DNA from: Streptomyces roseoverticillatus
Lineage (GTDB): Bacteria; Actinomycetota; Actinomycetes; Streptomycetales; Streptomycetaceae
Assembly: GCF_000719265.1 (NCBI RefSeq)
Contig: NZ_JOFL01000024.1
Span: 1-64,000 of the forward strand
Direction: 5' to 3'
Length of the DNA stretch: 64,000 bases
Shown: positions 7,583-15,106 of the stretch, piece after piece
Numbering within the stretch: the first letter of the stretch is position 1
Layout of the letters: each line of letters starts with the position of its first letter
The notes under the pieces: generated by a model
The model's database searches: none
Seen by the model: the letters and a program-made list of their open reading frames with translations, nothing else
What the model was told of the DNA's origin: nothing
Made by a program: the position numbers and the translations under genes

Positions 7583-9163
7583 TCAGGCGAACAGCGCGGT
7601 GGCCGCCGCCAGCAGGTCGTGGTTGCTCCCGGTGATGTCACGCTTGGTCAGCCGGTGCAGTTCGTCCGCCTGCACGCCGAGGTCCTCAAGGGGCACGTCG
7701 ACGTTGCCACGTGCCCGCGTGGCGCGCCGCAGGGCCACGCGGAATCCTGCGCCGCGCGGCAGGTCGCCGAGCAACTCGGGCAGCCATACGCGGAGCAGTT
7801 CGTGAGTCCATACGTTGGCGCCACCGGCACCGGTCCGCAGGGCGGTCCCGAGGACGGGCCCGAGACCGTTGTCCTGGAAACCGGCGGCGAAGATGTCGGC
7901 GGCCGAGTAGGACAGCGCGTCGGTGATCAGGACCTTCGGGCCGACGTAGCGCGGCAGGCCGGCGGTGATCACCACGGGATCGGTGAGGGGGAAGGCCTGC
8001 GAGTACAACTCGCCCGTTTCCACGGCGGCGCGGATCGAGCTCGTCCAGGCGCGGAGGCCCGGATTGGACCGTGCCAGGGCGAGCGCGGTCCGCGTGGTGG
8101 ACAGCGAGAAGCTGACGGGGACGACGGGGTTTTCGCTCAGGACCTGCAGGGCGGATTCCGCGGCCGGGACATGGCCGCCCGGGTTGCCGCGGATATCCAC
8201 GATCAGCCCTCCGGCGGGAGCGCGTGCCACGATCCGCGCCACCTGCTCGGCGAACAGCCGCGCGCTCGAGACGTTGAACGAGAAAACGCGCAGGTACCCG
8301 TACGCGCCGCCGCGGAGCCGCAGCGTACGGTAGGCGACGACGCTGCGGAGGGCCCGCGCGGCCGAATGCCGGGCACCGGGCGGAGCGAACAGCGAGCGCT
8401 TGATCTGGCGCGTGGTTTCGTTGCCGGCGTCGATGGCGAGACTCGTAGCGAGCGTGGGGACGGGATCCTGCGCGCGCCCCGCGTACTGGTCGGCGGCGCG
8501 TACGCGCCACGGGACGCGCGTCTCGCGGCGGCGGCCGGCTCGAGTGCGGTAGGACAGCAGCACCCAGTGCTCGTCGGGCGGGGGACCGGTCCGCAGCGGG
8601 CGCAGCGTCAGCGACTCCAGCCCGCGTGCCAGGCGCGCGTCGGGGTTGGAGCCTGCTTGTGCGGCCGCGTTGCGTTCGATCGCGCGCTCGATCGGGACTC
8701 CGTTCCAGGATTCCAGCTCGGCTCCGGCGTCGAAACCCGCGTGCACGAGCGCGGGGTCGATCTTGGAGACGATGTGGTGCGGGGTCCCGTCGGGGTCGGT
8801 GTAGCGCTCGACGAGGAAGCCCAGCGCCGCCACGTGACCGCGGTACGGGTCGGGCAGCTGATAGACGGTGTGCAGGTCGTGCAGCCCCTTGAAGACGTCC
8901 GCGAGTTCGGCGTGGAACTGGAGCTCGCCGAGCGGCGGGAGGCGGCGTTCGAGCAGACGCAGGCGCTGGACCGGGTCGGTGGCGTGCATCGCCCGCTTGA
9001 GGGGGAGGTGGACGTAGAGCTCTTCGAGCAGTACGCGGGCGGCGGCCACGAGCTGGTAGCGGCCCGCGAGCGGCAGCGGGTCGGCCTCGGCCCGTGCCGT
9101 GAACTCGTCGAGCCCGACCGACTCCGGAAGGACCCGGGCAGGCTGCGCGGTGGCCGGGCTCAC
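7583..9163 (-). CDS. S41 family peptidase (C-terminal-processing-like), cytosolic
   Basis: A 526-residue protein without signal peptide. An N-terminal helical region is followed by a PDZ-like segment (ALVHAGFDAGAELESWNGVP, about residues 140-160) and the S41 core. GGLIVDIRGNPGGHVPAAE (about 335) is the oxyanion-side strand. LITDALSYSAADIFAAGFQD (about 430) contains the expected nucleophile Ser within SYSAAD. The downstream Lys of tail-specific proteases is not evident (GTALRTGAGG instead of a TxGK-type stretch), so a variant dyad is likely. It is the last gene of a three-gene operon and its start overlaps the amidohydrolase stop by 4 nt (ATGA), indicating coupled translation. The three products probably work in one cytosolic pathway, perhaps peptide or conjugate turnover; this is inference. 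Confidence 0.85.
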   Translation of the reverse strand: MSPATAQPARVLPESVGLDEFTARAEADPLPLAGRYQLVAAARVLLEELYVHLPLKRAMHATDPVQRLRLLERRLPPLGELQFHAELADVFKGLHDLHTVYQLPDPYRGHVAALGFLVERYTDPDGTPHHIVSKIDPALVHAGFDAGAELESWNGVPIERAIERNAAAQAGSNPDARLARGLESLTLRPLRTGPPPDEHWVLLSYRTRAGRRRETRVPWRVRAADQYAGRAQDPVPTLATSLAIDAGNETTRQIKRSLFAPPGARHSAARALRSVVAYRTLRLRGGAYGYLRVFSFNVSSARLFAEQVARIVARAPAGGLIVDIRGNPGGHVPAAESALQVLSENPVVPVSFSLSTTRTALALARSNPGLRAWTSSIRAAVETGELYSQAFPLTDPVVITAGLPRYVGPKVLITDALSYSAADIFAAGFQDNGLGPVLGTALRTGAGGANVWTHELLRVWLPELLGDLPRGAGFRVALRRATRARGNVDVPLEDLGVQADELHRLTKRDITGSNHDLLAAATALFA

Positions 9164-10713
9164 GAGTAGTACTCCGCGAGGTGCTGAAGCTCCGGCACCC
9201 CGCTGCGCGCCACGGCGTCGAAGTAGGCCTCTTCGTGGGTCAGCGCGTCCAGGGGCGGAATGACCAGATCCGGCGGGATCTCGCCGGCGGCGGCGAAGGC
9301 GCCCACATCGCCGTCCGGCATGTCGCCGAACAGCGCGAGCGGTGCTTCGGGTTCGTCGAGCGGCCCGCCCCAGGCCGCGAGCGCGTCCTGCGAGGCGCGC
9401 CAGGCGGCCACGGGATCTTTGCGTACCTTCTCCAGCGCGCGCTTGATGCCGGGCCAGTCGAGCTTGGCGTCGGCCCGGTCCGGCCGGCGCACCGCCACGT
9501 GGCGCTTGAGCCCGGCCACGGTGATCGTGTCGGTCTGCGTCGCCCCGGCGGCCGTCATCAGCGCCGGCGCTCCGTAGAACGGACGGCCGCGCACCATCAC
9601 CAGCCGTACGTGCCGCTCGGTCGCTTCGATCAGGTTGCGGTAGGCGCCCTCGGCCGGGTTGTGGCGCTCAAGTACGAGCAGGTCGGCGGCGCTGCCGCGC
9701 TGGAGGCGACCCACCTGCGGTCCCCAGGCGGTCGCCAGGGCGTCGCCGGGGTTGGCGGTGACCATGTCGCACAAGTCGCGGTCGCTGAAGTGCCCGTCCA
9801 GCTCATGGCGGTTCACGGCGTCGGCGACTTTGAGCTCGCCGAGCACGTGTTTGGTCCCCGACGGCGACCAGTCGGAGCCGAGCGCGATGCGCAGCCCTTT
9901 CTTGTCCGCTTCCGCCACGTCGGTCGTGTCGTGGTAGAGCCAGTAGTTGGAGAACGGCGACCACACGACGGTCCCCTTCTCCGCGGCGTTGATCGCCGTG
10001 ACCGCGTCGTGCCACTTCGTGAAGTCGGCGGCGGTGAGCGCGGTGCCGTGAACCCCGACCAGCCCCGGTTTCAGGCACGGCTCCAGCTCGTCGAACTCGC
10101 GGTGGACGATGGAGCCCGGCTTGCCCTCCGCGACGTGGTAGATCAGCACCCGGGTGCCGTCGAGCTTCGGCGCCCGGATCTCGCGCAGCTCCTCGGCATC
10201 GAGCTGGAGTGCCGAGGTCATCACCATGTCAGCGCCCGCCGGCAGCTTCTCGTTGTCGATGATCCGCAGGAGCCAGCCGTCGACGGCGCGCGTCGAGGCG
10301 GGGGCGCCCTGGATGGACGTGGTCCCGCCGATCAGCGCCTTGACCTCGACGTACTTGACCAGCGCCTCGGGCGCGGCCTGAGCGAGCACCTTGGCGGGCC
10401 AGGTGACCGACGTGGAGTAGCCGGGCGGGTGGTCCTCATCGACCCAGCGGTCGTGGTGCGCGTAGGGGACGCCGGCCGCCTCCCACAACGGCAGCGTGTT
10501 GTAGGTGAGGTGGTTGTGCAGGTCGACCAGGCCGGGGAGGATCAGCGCGCCCGTGTCGATCCGCGGCGCGGCGGAGAACCCGGCGGGCGCATCCTGTGCG
10601 GCCGGCCGCACCGCCGCAAGGCGTCCGTCGTCCCCGACGTACACGGCGCCGGGGTCGAGGATCCGGTGGTCGCTGTCGAAGGTGACGACCGTGCCCTGCA
10701 GGACGATCGCCAT
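9160..10713 (-). CDS. Amidohydrolase family protein
   Basis: A 517-residue metal-dependent hydrolase of the ATZ/TRZ-like amidohydrolase class. An N-terminal beta-sandwich half is followed by LILPGLVDLHNHLTYN (about residue 60), which supplies the HxH metal ligands. VLIYHVAEG and VGVHGTALTAADF give later metal/substrate His residues, and LRIALGSDWSPSGTKHVL (about 275) gives the catalytic Asp. The C-terminal sandwich half contains SAADLLVLERHNP. An extra roughly 90-residue C-terminal extension (KLDWPGIKRALEKVRKDPVA onward) is unusual for the family. It is the middle gene of the operon: its start shares one base with the upstream stop (TGATG) and its stop overlaps the S41 gene by 4 nt. The substrate is unknown. 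Confidence 0.88.
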   Translation of the reverse strand: MAIVLQGTVVTFDSDHRILDPGAVYVGDDGRLAAVRPAAQDAPAGFSAAPRIDTGALILPGLVDLHNHLTYNTLPLWEAAGVPYAHHDRWVDEDHPPGYSTSVTWPAKVLAQAAPEALVKYVEVKALIGGTTSIQGAPASTRAVDGWLLRIIDNEKLPAGADMVMTSALQLDAEELREIRAPKLDGTRVLIYHVAEGKPGSIVHREFDELEPCLKPGLVGVHGTALTAADFTKWHDAVTAINAAEKGTVVWSPFSNYWLYHDTTDVAEADKKGLRIALGSDWSPSGTKHVLGELKVADAVNRHELDGHFSDRDLCDMVTANPGDALATAWGPQVGRLQRGSAADLLVLERHNPAEGAYRNLIEATERHVRLVMVRGRPFYGAPALMTAAGATQTDTITVAGLKRHVAVRRPDRADAKLDWPGIKRALEKVRKDPVAAWRASQDALAAWGGPLDEPEAPLALFGDMPDGDVGAFAAAGEIPPDLVIPPLDALTHEEAYFDAVARSGVPELQHLAEYYS

Positions 10714-11480
10714 CAGCTCGGCGCTTTCCAGATCAGCGTGTGCCGGTCGTCCGGCGACGGGCGGCTGACGGAGTTCTGCGCCCCGCTCGGCTTGGCGCGT
10801 ACCCAGGCGTCATCGCCCAGGAACGCCGGCGCGCCGAAGGGCAGGTCGCGGCGGGGGATCGCGCTGTAGTCGGACTCCTGGAAGTCGGTTCCGTAGTTGG
10901 GGCCGGTGTTGTCGCCGTCGTCGTCCAGTGTCACGACCGCGCGCAGCCGTGTGACGGCATCGCGCCAGGCGTTCAGCAGCTCCGCCGTGTCATGGCTGGA
11001 CGGGTGGGGCACTTCGCAGAGTCCGACCTGGGGCCGTGCGGTCCACAGCCGTACCGCTTCCTGGGCCATGAACCCCATCGCCACGACGGCCTGCAGCGTC
11101 GTGTCCGTAGCCCGGTCGAAGACCGCGTTGCGCCACTGCATCTGCTCCGGTTCGTCGAGCCGGTCTTTCATCGCGAAGGCCTGGCTGGGACGGACCGCGT
11201 ACGCCCAGGCGTTGAGACAGACGTAGGAGCTGGTCAGCCCCAGTTTGGTGAGGAAGCCCTGCACGCGCTGGCCGGCGTTGCCGACGAGGCTGCGCCCGGC
11301 GATCCGCTCGGTCGGGCCGGGGTCCGACGCCACGATCAGCACGCGGGCCGAGCCGTCGAGCCGGCCTCGGTAGAAGACCGGCCCCCAGTCGGACCAGAAC
11401 GCCGTCTTGACGGGCGGTTCGGGCACCTTGGCCAGGAGCTCGGCGAACTGCTCCGTGGGCCCGCGATCGAACTCCGGCAT
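10713..11480 (-). CDS. Uracil-DNA glycosylase superfamily protein
   Basis: A 255-residue protein. VLIVASDPGPTERIAGRSLV (about residues 47-66), followed by GNAGQRVQGFLTKLG, matches the first motif of UDG families 4/5 and the wider superfamily, GEAPG..E...G.PFVG.AG..L, with the catalytic position altered to SDPGPTE. VVAMGFMAQEAV and CEVPHPSS (about 160-175) correspond to the second motif region ('HPS'), which inserts into DNA in true UDGs. The family 4 iron-sulfur cysteines are absent. It may be a genuine DNA repair glycosylase or a superfamily member reused in metabolism; the latter fits its place as first gene of an amidohydrolase-peptidase operon, with one-base overlap to the next gene. Confidence 0.75.
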   Translation of the reverse strand: MPEFDRGPTEQFAELLAKVPEPPVKTAFWSDWGPVFYRGRLDGSARVLIVASDPGPTERIAGRSLVGNAGQRVQGFLTKLGLTSSYVCLNAWAYAVRPSQAFAMKDRLDEPEQMQWRNAVFDRATDTTLQAVVAMGFMAQEAVRLWTARPQVGLCEVPHPSSHDTAELLNAWRDAVTRLRAVVTLDDDGDNTGPNYGTDFQESDYSAIPRRDLPFGAPAFLGDDAWVRAKPSGAQNSVSRPSPDDRHTLIWKAPS

Positions 11481-11753
11481 CGGTCAGCACCCCTTCCCCG
11501 GGCGGGTGGCGAACTGCGTCGGCCTCACGAACCTCACGGCGGCGTCCACGGTCTCGTACCGTCGGAGCGCCGGCTGTTCGAAGCGCGGGCTGTCGGAGCG
11601 CGGGCTGTATGAGGTGTGGCTGCGGCCCTGCACGTCCGGAGCGCGTCTCGCCCCCTCCGGCGGCCGGCGGCGCATCCAGCCGGCGGTGCCTCGCGGCCCC
11701 GGAATCGAACCAGATTCTTGATTTCATTTCTGGCATCTAGTGATAAAGGGAGC

Positions 11754-11927
11754 ATGCCGCCTCGGGTTCTGCAACCTGAGGCGGCTTCCACCCGCCTGCG
11801 CGCGCTGGTCCCGCAGCTCGCCGGGTACGACGACGGGCAAGAACCGATCGCCGGCCTCGACGGTTTCCTGAGCCGGATGCCCGAGGCGGTGCCGCTTGAC
11901 TCGCTCTACGGCGGGAGCGCACGCTGA
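11754..11927 (+). CDS. Small protein of unknown function
   Basis: A 57-residue frame beginning MPPRVLQPEAASTRLRALVP, with AAAGGGA just before the ATG. It has an amphipathic helix and an acidic C-terminal half (PIAGLDGFLSRMPEAVP) and good third-position GC. It lies at the head of the gene pair encoding the propeptide-like protein and M14 peptidase, 154 nt upstream of it, and divergently from the UDG-like operon. No family is recognised. It could be a real small gene or a by-chance frame in the leader. Confidence 0.4.
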   Translation: MPPRVLQPEAASTRLRALVPQLAGYDDGQEPIAGLDGFLSRMPEAVPLDSLYGGSAR

Positions 11928-12081
11928 GGATACGAGGTACGCATCGGATGTAAGCGTACGTACCACGCATGTGTGCGCCCACGGGTACACACCCACTCGT
12001 CCACTCGTCGCGAGCGCGCCGTCCCCCGGCCGGGTCGGCATGGCCGGTCTCCGAGCCCGACGGCGCCCGAGAGGGGCCGTC

Positions 12082-12396
12082 ATGTCCAGCGAGTACACCA
12101 TCCTGCGTGTCCGCGTCACGGCCAAGGACGCCGACACCCTGCGCGCCCTGCTGCGCGACTCCCGCCCCGATGTTGGCGGCCGAATCCGCCAGAACGAGGA
12201 CGGCAGTCTCACCTTTGACGCCTATGTATCCCCCGAACAGGGCGAAGCCCTGGCTCGCGAGGGTGTGTCGGCCGTGACCGTCGAGGACGCCACCGCCACC
12301 GGACGTGCCCGTCAGGCCGAGGTAGGTGAAGGAGACCGGTTCGCCCCCGAAGACGCGGTTCCGCAGGGACTCGCCCTGAAGGTGCGGGACAGCTAG
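12082..12396 (+). CDS. Small propeptide-like protein preceding an M14 carboxypeptidase
   Basis: A 104-residue protein with GAGGGG before the ATG. The sequence MSSEYTILRVRVTAKDADTL followed by a helix, a basic turn (GGRIRQNEDGSLTFDAYVSP) and GEALAREGVSAVTVEDATA looks like the alpha/beta sandwich of carboxypeptidase activation domains (a YxVxRV strand, two helices, a strand of the 'vdvlvpp.q...l...gi.v.v' type). It stops 10 nt before the M14 gene, whose ribosome binding site overlaps the gap, so both are in one operon. The natural guess is a separate chaperone or inhibitor for the cytosolic M14 enzyme. The family relation rests on pattern only. Confidence 0.65.
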   Translation: MSSEYTILRVRVTAKDADTLRALLRDSRPDVGGRIRQNEDGSLTFDAYVSPEQGEALAREGVSAVTVEDATATGRARQAEVGEGDRFAPEDAVPQGLALKVRDS

Positions 12397-12406
12397 GAGG
12401 GACGCC

Positions 12407-13480
12407 ATGCCGTACCTGAACATCACCGAAGTCGAATCCGGCGTGACCAGCCTGGCCGCCGCGTTCCCGACGACTGACCTCATCGAGCTGCCCGAGCCGA
12501 CCTTCGAGGGCCGGACCTGCCACGCCCTGCGGATCGGCACCCACCGCCTGGAACCGAAGCCCGCCGTCGTCCTGATCGGCGGCGCACACGCCCGCGAGTG
12601 GGGCAGCTGCGAGATCCTGATCAACCTCGCCGCCGACCTGTTGCACGCACACGCCGGAGGCACTGGCCTTGCGTACGGCGGCACGAGCTTCACCTCCGCC
12701 CAGGTGCGCAGGATCATGGAGGAGCTCGACGTTGTCGTCTTCCCGCTCGTCAACCCGGACGGCCGGCACTACAGCCAGACCGTCGACCCCATGTGGCGGC
12801 GGAACCGCAATCCGGCCCAGTCCGGTGGAAATCCGGCCGCGGTCGGCGTCGACCTCAACCGCAACTACGACCACCTCTTCGACTACCGGACCGCTTTCCA
12901 CCCCTCCGCCCCGGTCCGCGTCTCGGACAACCCGGCCGACCGCGACCAGGTCTACCAGGGCCCCGAGCCCTTCTCGGAGCCGGAGGCCCGCAACGTGCGC
13001 CGGCTGCTGGACCACTTCGTCCGCACCCGCTGGTTCGTCGACGTCCACAGCTACACCCAGAAGATGCTCTACGTGTGGGGCGACGACCAGAACCAGTCCG
13101 TCGACCCGGCCAAGAACTTCCGCAACCCCCTCTTCGACGGCAAGCGCGGACTGAAGGACGACCTGCTCTACGCCGAGTTCATCGAGGAGGCCGACGCCGA
13201 CGCCTCCGCCGTGCTCGCCGAGCGGTTCTGCGAGGCCCTGAAGGGCGTACGCGGCAAGGAGTACGCCCCCGAGCCGGGCTTCGACCTGTACCCGACCTGC
13301 GGAACCAGCGACGACTACACCTACGCGCGCCACATCCTCTCGGGCCAGGAGGAGGAGAAGATCCTCGCCTTCACGGTCGAGTGGGGAATGGACTTCCACC
13401 CACCATGGGCGGAGATGAAGAAGATAGTCCTCGATGTCGACGCCGGCCTCGTGCAGTTCTGCCTGACCGCTCTCGCCTAG
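12407..13480 (+). CDS. M14 family zinc carboxypeptidase, cytosolic
   Basis: A 357-residue enzyme with AGGAGGG before its ATG. Zinc ligands are visible as HAREW (His61, Glu64) and FVDVHSYT (His214). The substrate-binding stretch WRRNRNP and GVDLNRNYDHLF carry the Arg/Asn-Arg pair, and FTVEWG (Glu325) is the general base. This is the complete M14 catalytic set, in a funnelin-type order, and it would remove C-terminal residues from peptides. Unlike secreted carboxypeptidases T/A there is no signal peptide and no in-line propeptide; a propeptide-like protein is encoded just upstream. An inserted acidic segment (about 225-270, KNFRNPLFDGKRGLKDDLLY) is longer than in the usual enzymes. Action on a cytosolic peptide is inferred. 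Confidence 0.92.
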   Translation: MPYLNITEVESGVTSLAAAFPTTDLIELPEPTFEGRTCHALRIGTHRLEPKPAVVLIGGAHAREWGSCEILINLAADLLHAHAGGTGLAYGGTSFTSAQVRRIMEELDVVVFPLVNPDGRHYSQTVDPMWRRNRNPAQSGGNPAAVGVDLNRNYDHLFDYRTAFHPSAPVRVSDNPADRDQVYQGPEPFSEPEARNVRRLLDHFVRTRWFVDVHSYTQKMLYVWGDDQNQSVDPAKNFRNPLFDGKRGLKDDLLYAEFIEEADADASAVLAERFCEALKGVRGKEYAPEPGFDLYPTCGTSDDYTYARHILSGQEEEKILAFTVEWGMDFHPPWAEMKKIVLDVDAGLVQFCLTALA

Positions 13481-13500
13481 GAGTTGCCGTCAGAGAGCCG

Positions 13501-13644
13501 CGCCCGCCCACTACGCAGGCGATGCCCGCCCACTACACAGGCGATGCGAGGGTGACGGCTGATGGGCCGCTGATCAGACACTCCCGATCTCTTCGGGACC
13601 TTTTCGGGATCTCTTCGGGATCTCTTCGGGATCCTTTCGGGTGG
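13501..13644 (+). repeat. Direct repeats downstream of the M14 gene
   Basis: Two repeat types sit in the 483-bp gap 13481-13963. First, CCCGCCCACTACRCAGGCG followed by ATG occurs twice in direct succession (about 13502-13546). Second, an 11-bp unit related to TCTTCGGGATC occurs five times with small changes (about 13588-13641). The rest of the gap shows no gene; the right part must contain the start signals for the gene at 13964. Confidence 0.7.
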
Positions 13645-13963
13645 ATGTCGGTTGAGGGCGGATGGCCGAGCCGGCGCCTGTGAGAAGTCCGTCGATGACA
13701 TCAGGACGTCTCTGAATGGGCGTAGGCCGCGATGGAGTGTGGTGGTGAGTTGGTCGAAATCGGTGAACGGGCAGGCAGCCTGTCAGTCAAGGCTCTTGCG
13801 TAGTGGGCCCCGCCTGCAATGTCTGTGGGCGACCGGTCCGCCTGCGCCACCGAAGCCGGCCGGCGGCCACAAATAAGGGACTGGGGGCGGTGCGGTACCG
13901 ACTTTCGGCCATCCGATGCCGATGCCGGTGTCCAAGTGGACTGGTCCGTGGCACGATCCCCGC

Positions 13964-14959
13964 ATGGTCCGAGCGGCTCGATGGCGTGCCAGTGGCCACT
14001 TTTTCCTCCTCCTTGGAGCCGCCGCGGCACTGGCCGTACTTGTGTGGTTGTCGTGGCCGCAGAACAACCGACCGGCGTTGAGCGGCCGAGTGACGCTCGC
14101 GACGGGCGTTGCTGCCGGGGTCTATGCGAAGTACGACGGCCTGCTCCGTGAGGAACTTAAGAACTCCTACCCCGGCTTAGACGTACGTCTGGTCCCCAGC
14201 CAGGGCTCGGTCGACAACCTTCGGCAAGTCGCCGAAGGCCGGGCCGACTTCGCGATCGCCGCCGCCGACGCGGCGGCCGAATACCGCAGCGCCGGCGGAA
14301 ACGGAAGCCGGCTGCGAGCCTGTGCCCGGCTGTACGACGACTTCCTGCATCTGGTGGTGGCACACGACTCGCCGGTGCGGTCGGTCCGGGATCTGCGGGG
14401 TGCGCGGGTCGGGGTCGGGGGTGTCGAGTCAGGTGTCCAGCTGGTCGCGCGCCGCGTGCTGCGGGCCGTCGGGCTGGATCCGGACCGCGATATCAAGCCG
14501 GTGCTTGCGGGCATCGACAGGATGCCCGATCAGCTGCGCGTGGGACAGATCGACGCTTTCTTCTGGTCCGGCGGACTGCCCACTCCTGCCGTGCAGAGAC
14601 TCGCCCGCACCTTCCCTATCCGCCTGATACCGCTGGGCGATCTGGTCGGAGCCCTGCACCGGCTGAGCGGGGCCTCAGTTCCCTTGTACCGCGCGGCCTT
14701 GCTGCCGTCCGACCTCTACCCGGAGACCGGCAGCCGCGAGGCGATCAGTACCATCGCCATCCCCAATCTGCTGACCACCGCGGACTATGTCACAACGGAT
14801 CTGGCACAAGCGGTCACCGGCACTCTAATCAACAACCGCGAAAGCATCGGCCGACAGATGCACGCGGCCCAGAGTGTCGATCTGCGCACGGCCATTTTCA
14901 CGGATCCACTGCCTCTGCACGAGGGAGCCCGGCTCTGGTACCGGCGCGTCAAGCCATAG
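13964..14959 (+). CDS. TAXI family TRAP-type solute-binding protein
   Basis: A 331-residue protein. An N-terminal signal anchor (about residues 9-30, FFLLLGAAAALAVLVWLSW) leads to a periplasmic-binding fold of the TAXI type. RVTLATGVAAGVYAKYDGLL is the opening strand and helix, DVRLVPSQGSVDNLRQVAEG and ADFAIAAADAA follow, and LRGARVGVGGVESGVQLVAR marks the second domain. QIDAFFWSGGLPTPAVQRLA is the conserved segment near the ligand. TAXI proteins deliver solutes (often glutamate or other carboxylates) to fused TRAP membrane subunits, but no TRAP permease gene is nearby; an MFS carrier is. It may serve as an orphan receptor. The ATG at 13964 was chosen because the membrane segment then lies right at the N-terminus. 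Confidence 0.85.
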   Translation: MVRAARWRASGHFFLLLGAAAALAVLVWLSWPQNNRPALSGRVTLATGVAAGVYAKYDGLLREELKNSYPGLDVRLVPSQGSVDNLRQVAEGRADFAIAAADAAAEYRSAGGNGSRLRACARLYDDFLHLVVAHDSPVRSVRDLRGARVGVGGVESGVQLVARRVLRAVGLDPDRDIKPVLAGIDRMPDQLRVGQIDAFFWSGGLPTPAVQRLARTFPIRLIPLGDLVGALHRLSGASVPLYRAALLPSDLYPETGSREAISTIAIPNLLTTADYVTTDLAQAVTGTLINNRESIGRQMHAAQSVDLRTAIFTDPLPLHEGARLWYRRVKP

Positions 14960-15106
14960 CAGGCCACGTGGCCCTCCCTTCGGGGCACTCCGCCGGTGGC
15001 CGAGAAACACCTTGTAGGCGATCCCCGGCCCGGGGAATGTGAGGAAGCGGATCGCGTAAACACTCGCGTTCGCGCGGTGCGAAATCGGCGACGGGAGGAC
15101 ACGATC

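Noticed and set aside
7451..10869. Long plus-strand open frames opposite the S41 peptidase and amidohydrolase
   Set aside because: They have no family pattern, and the minus-strand genes show full catalytic motifs and coupled overlaps.
11690..11760. A tRNA-like GGTTCGATTCCGG element on the minus strand
   Set aside because: The T-arm could form, but no matching acceptor stem, anticodon arm or CCA context was found.
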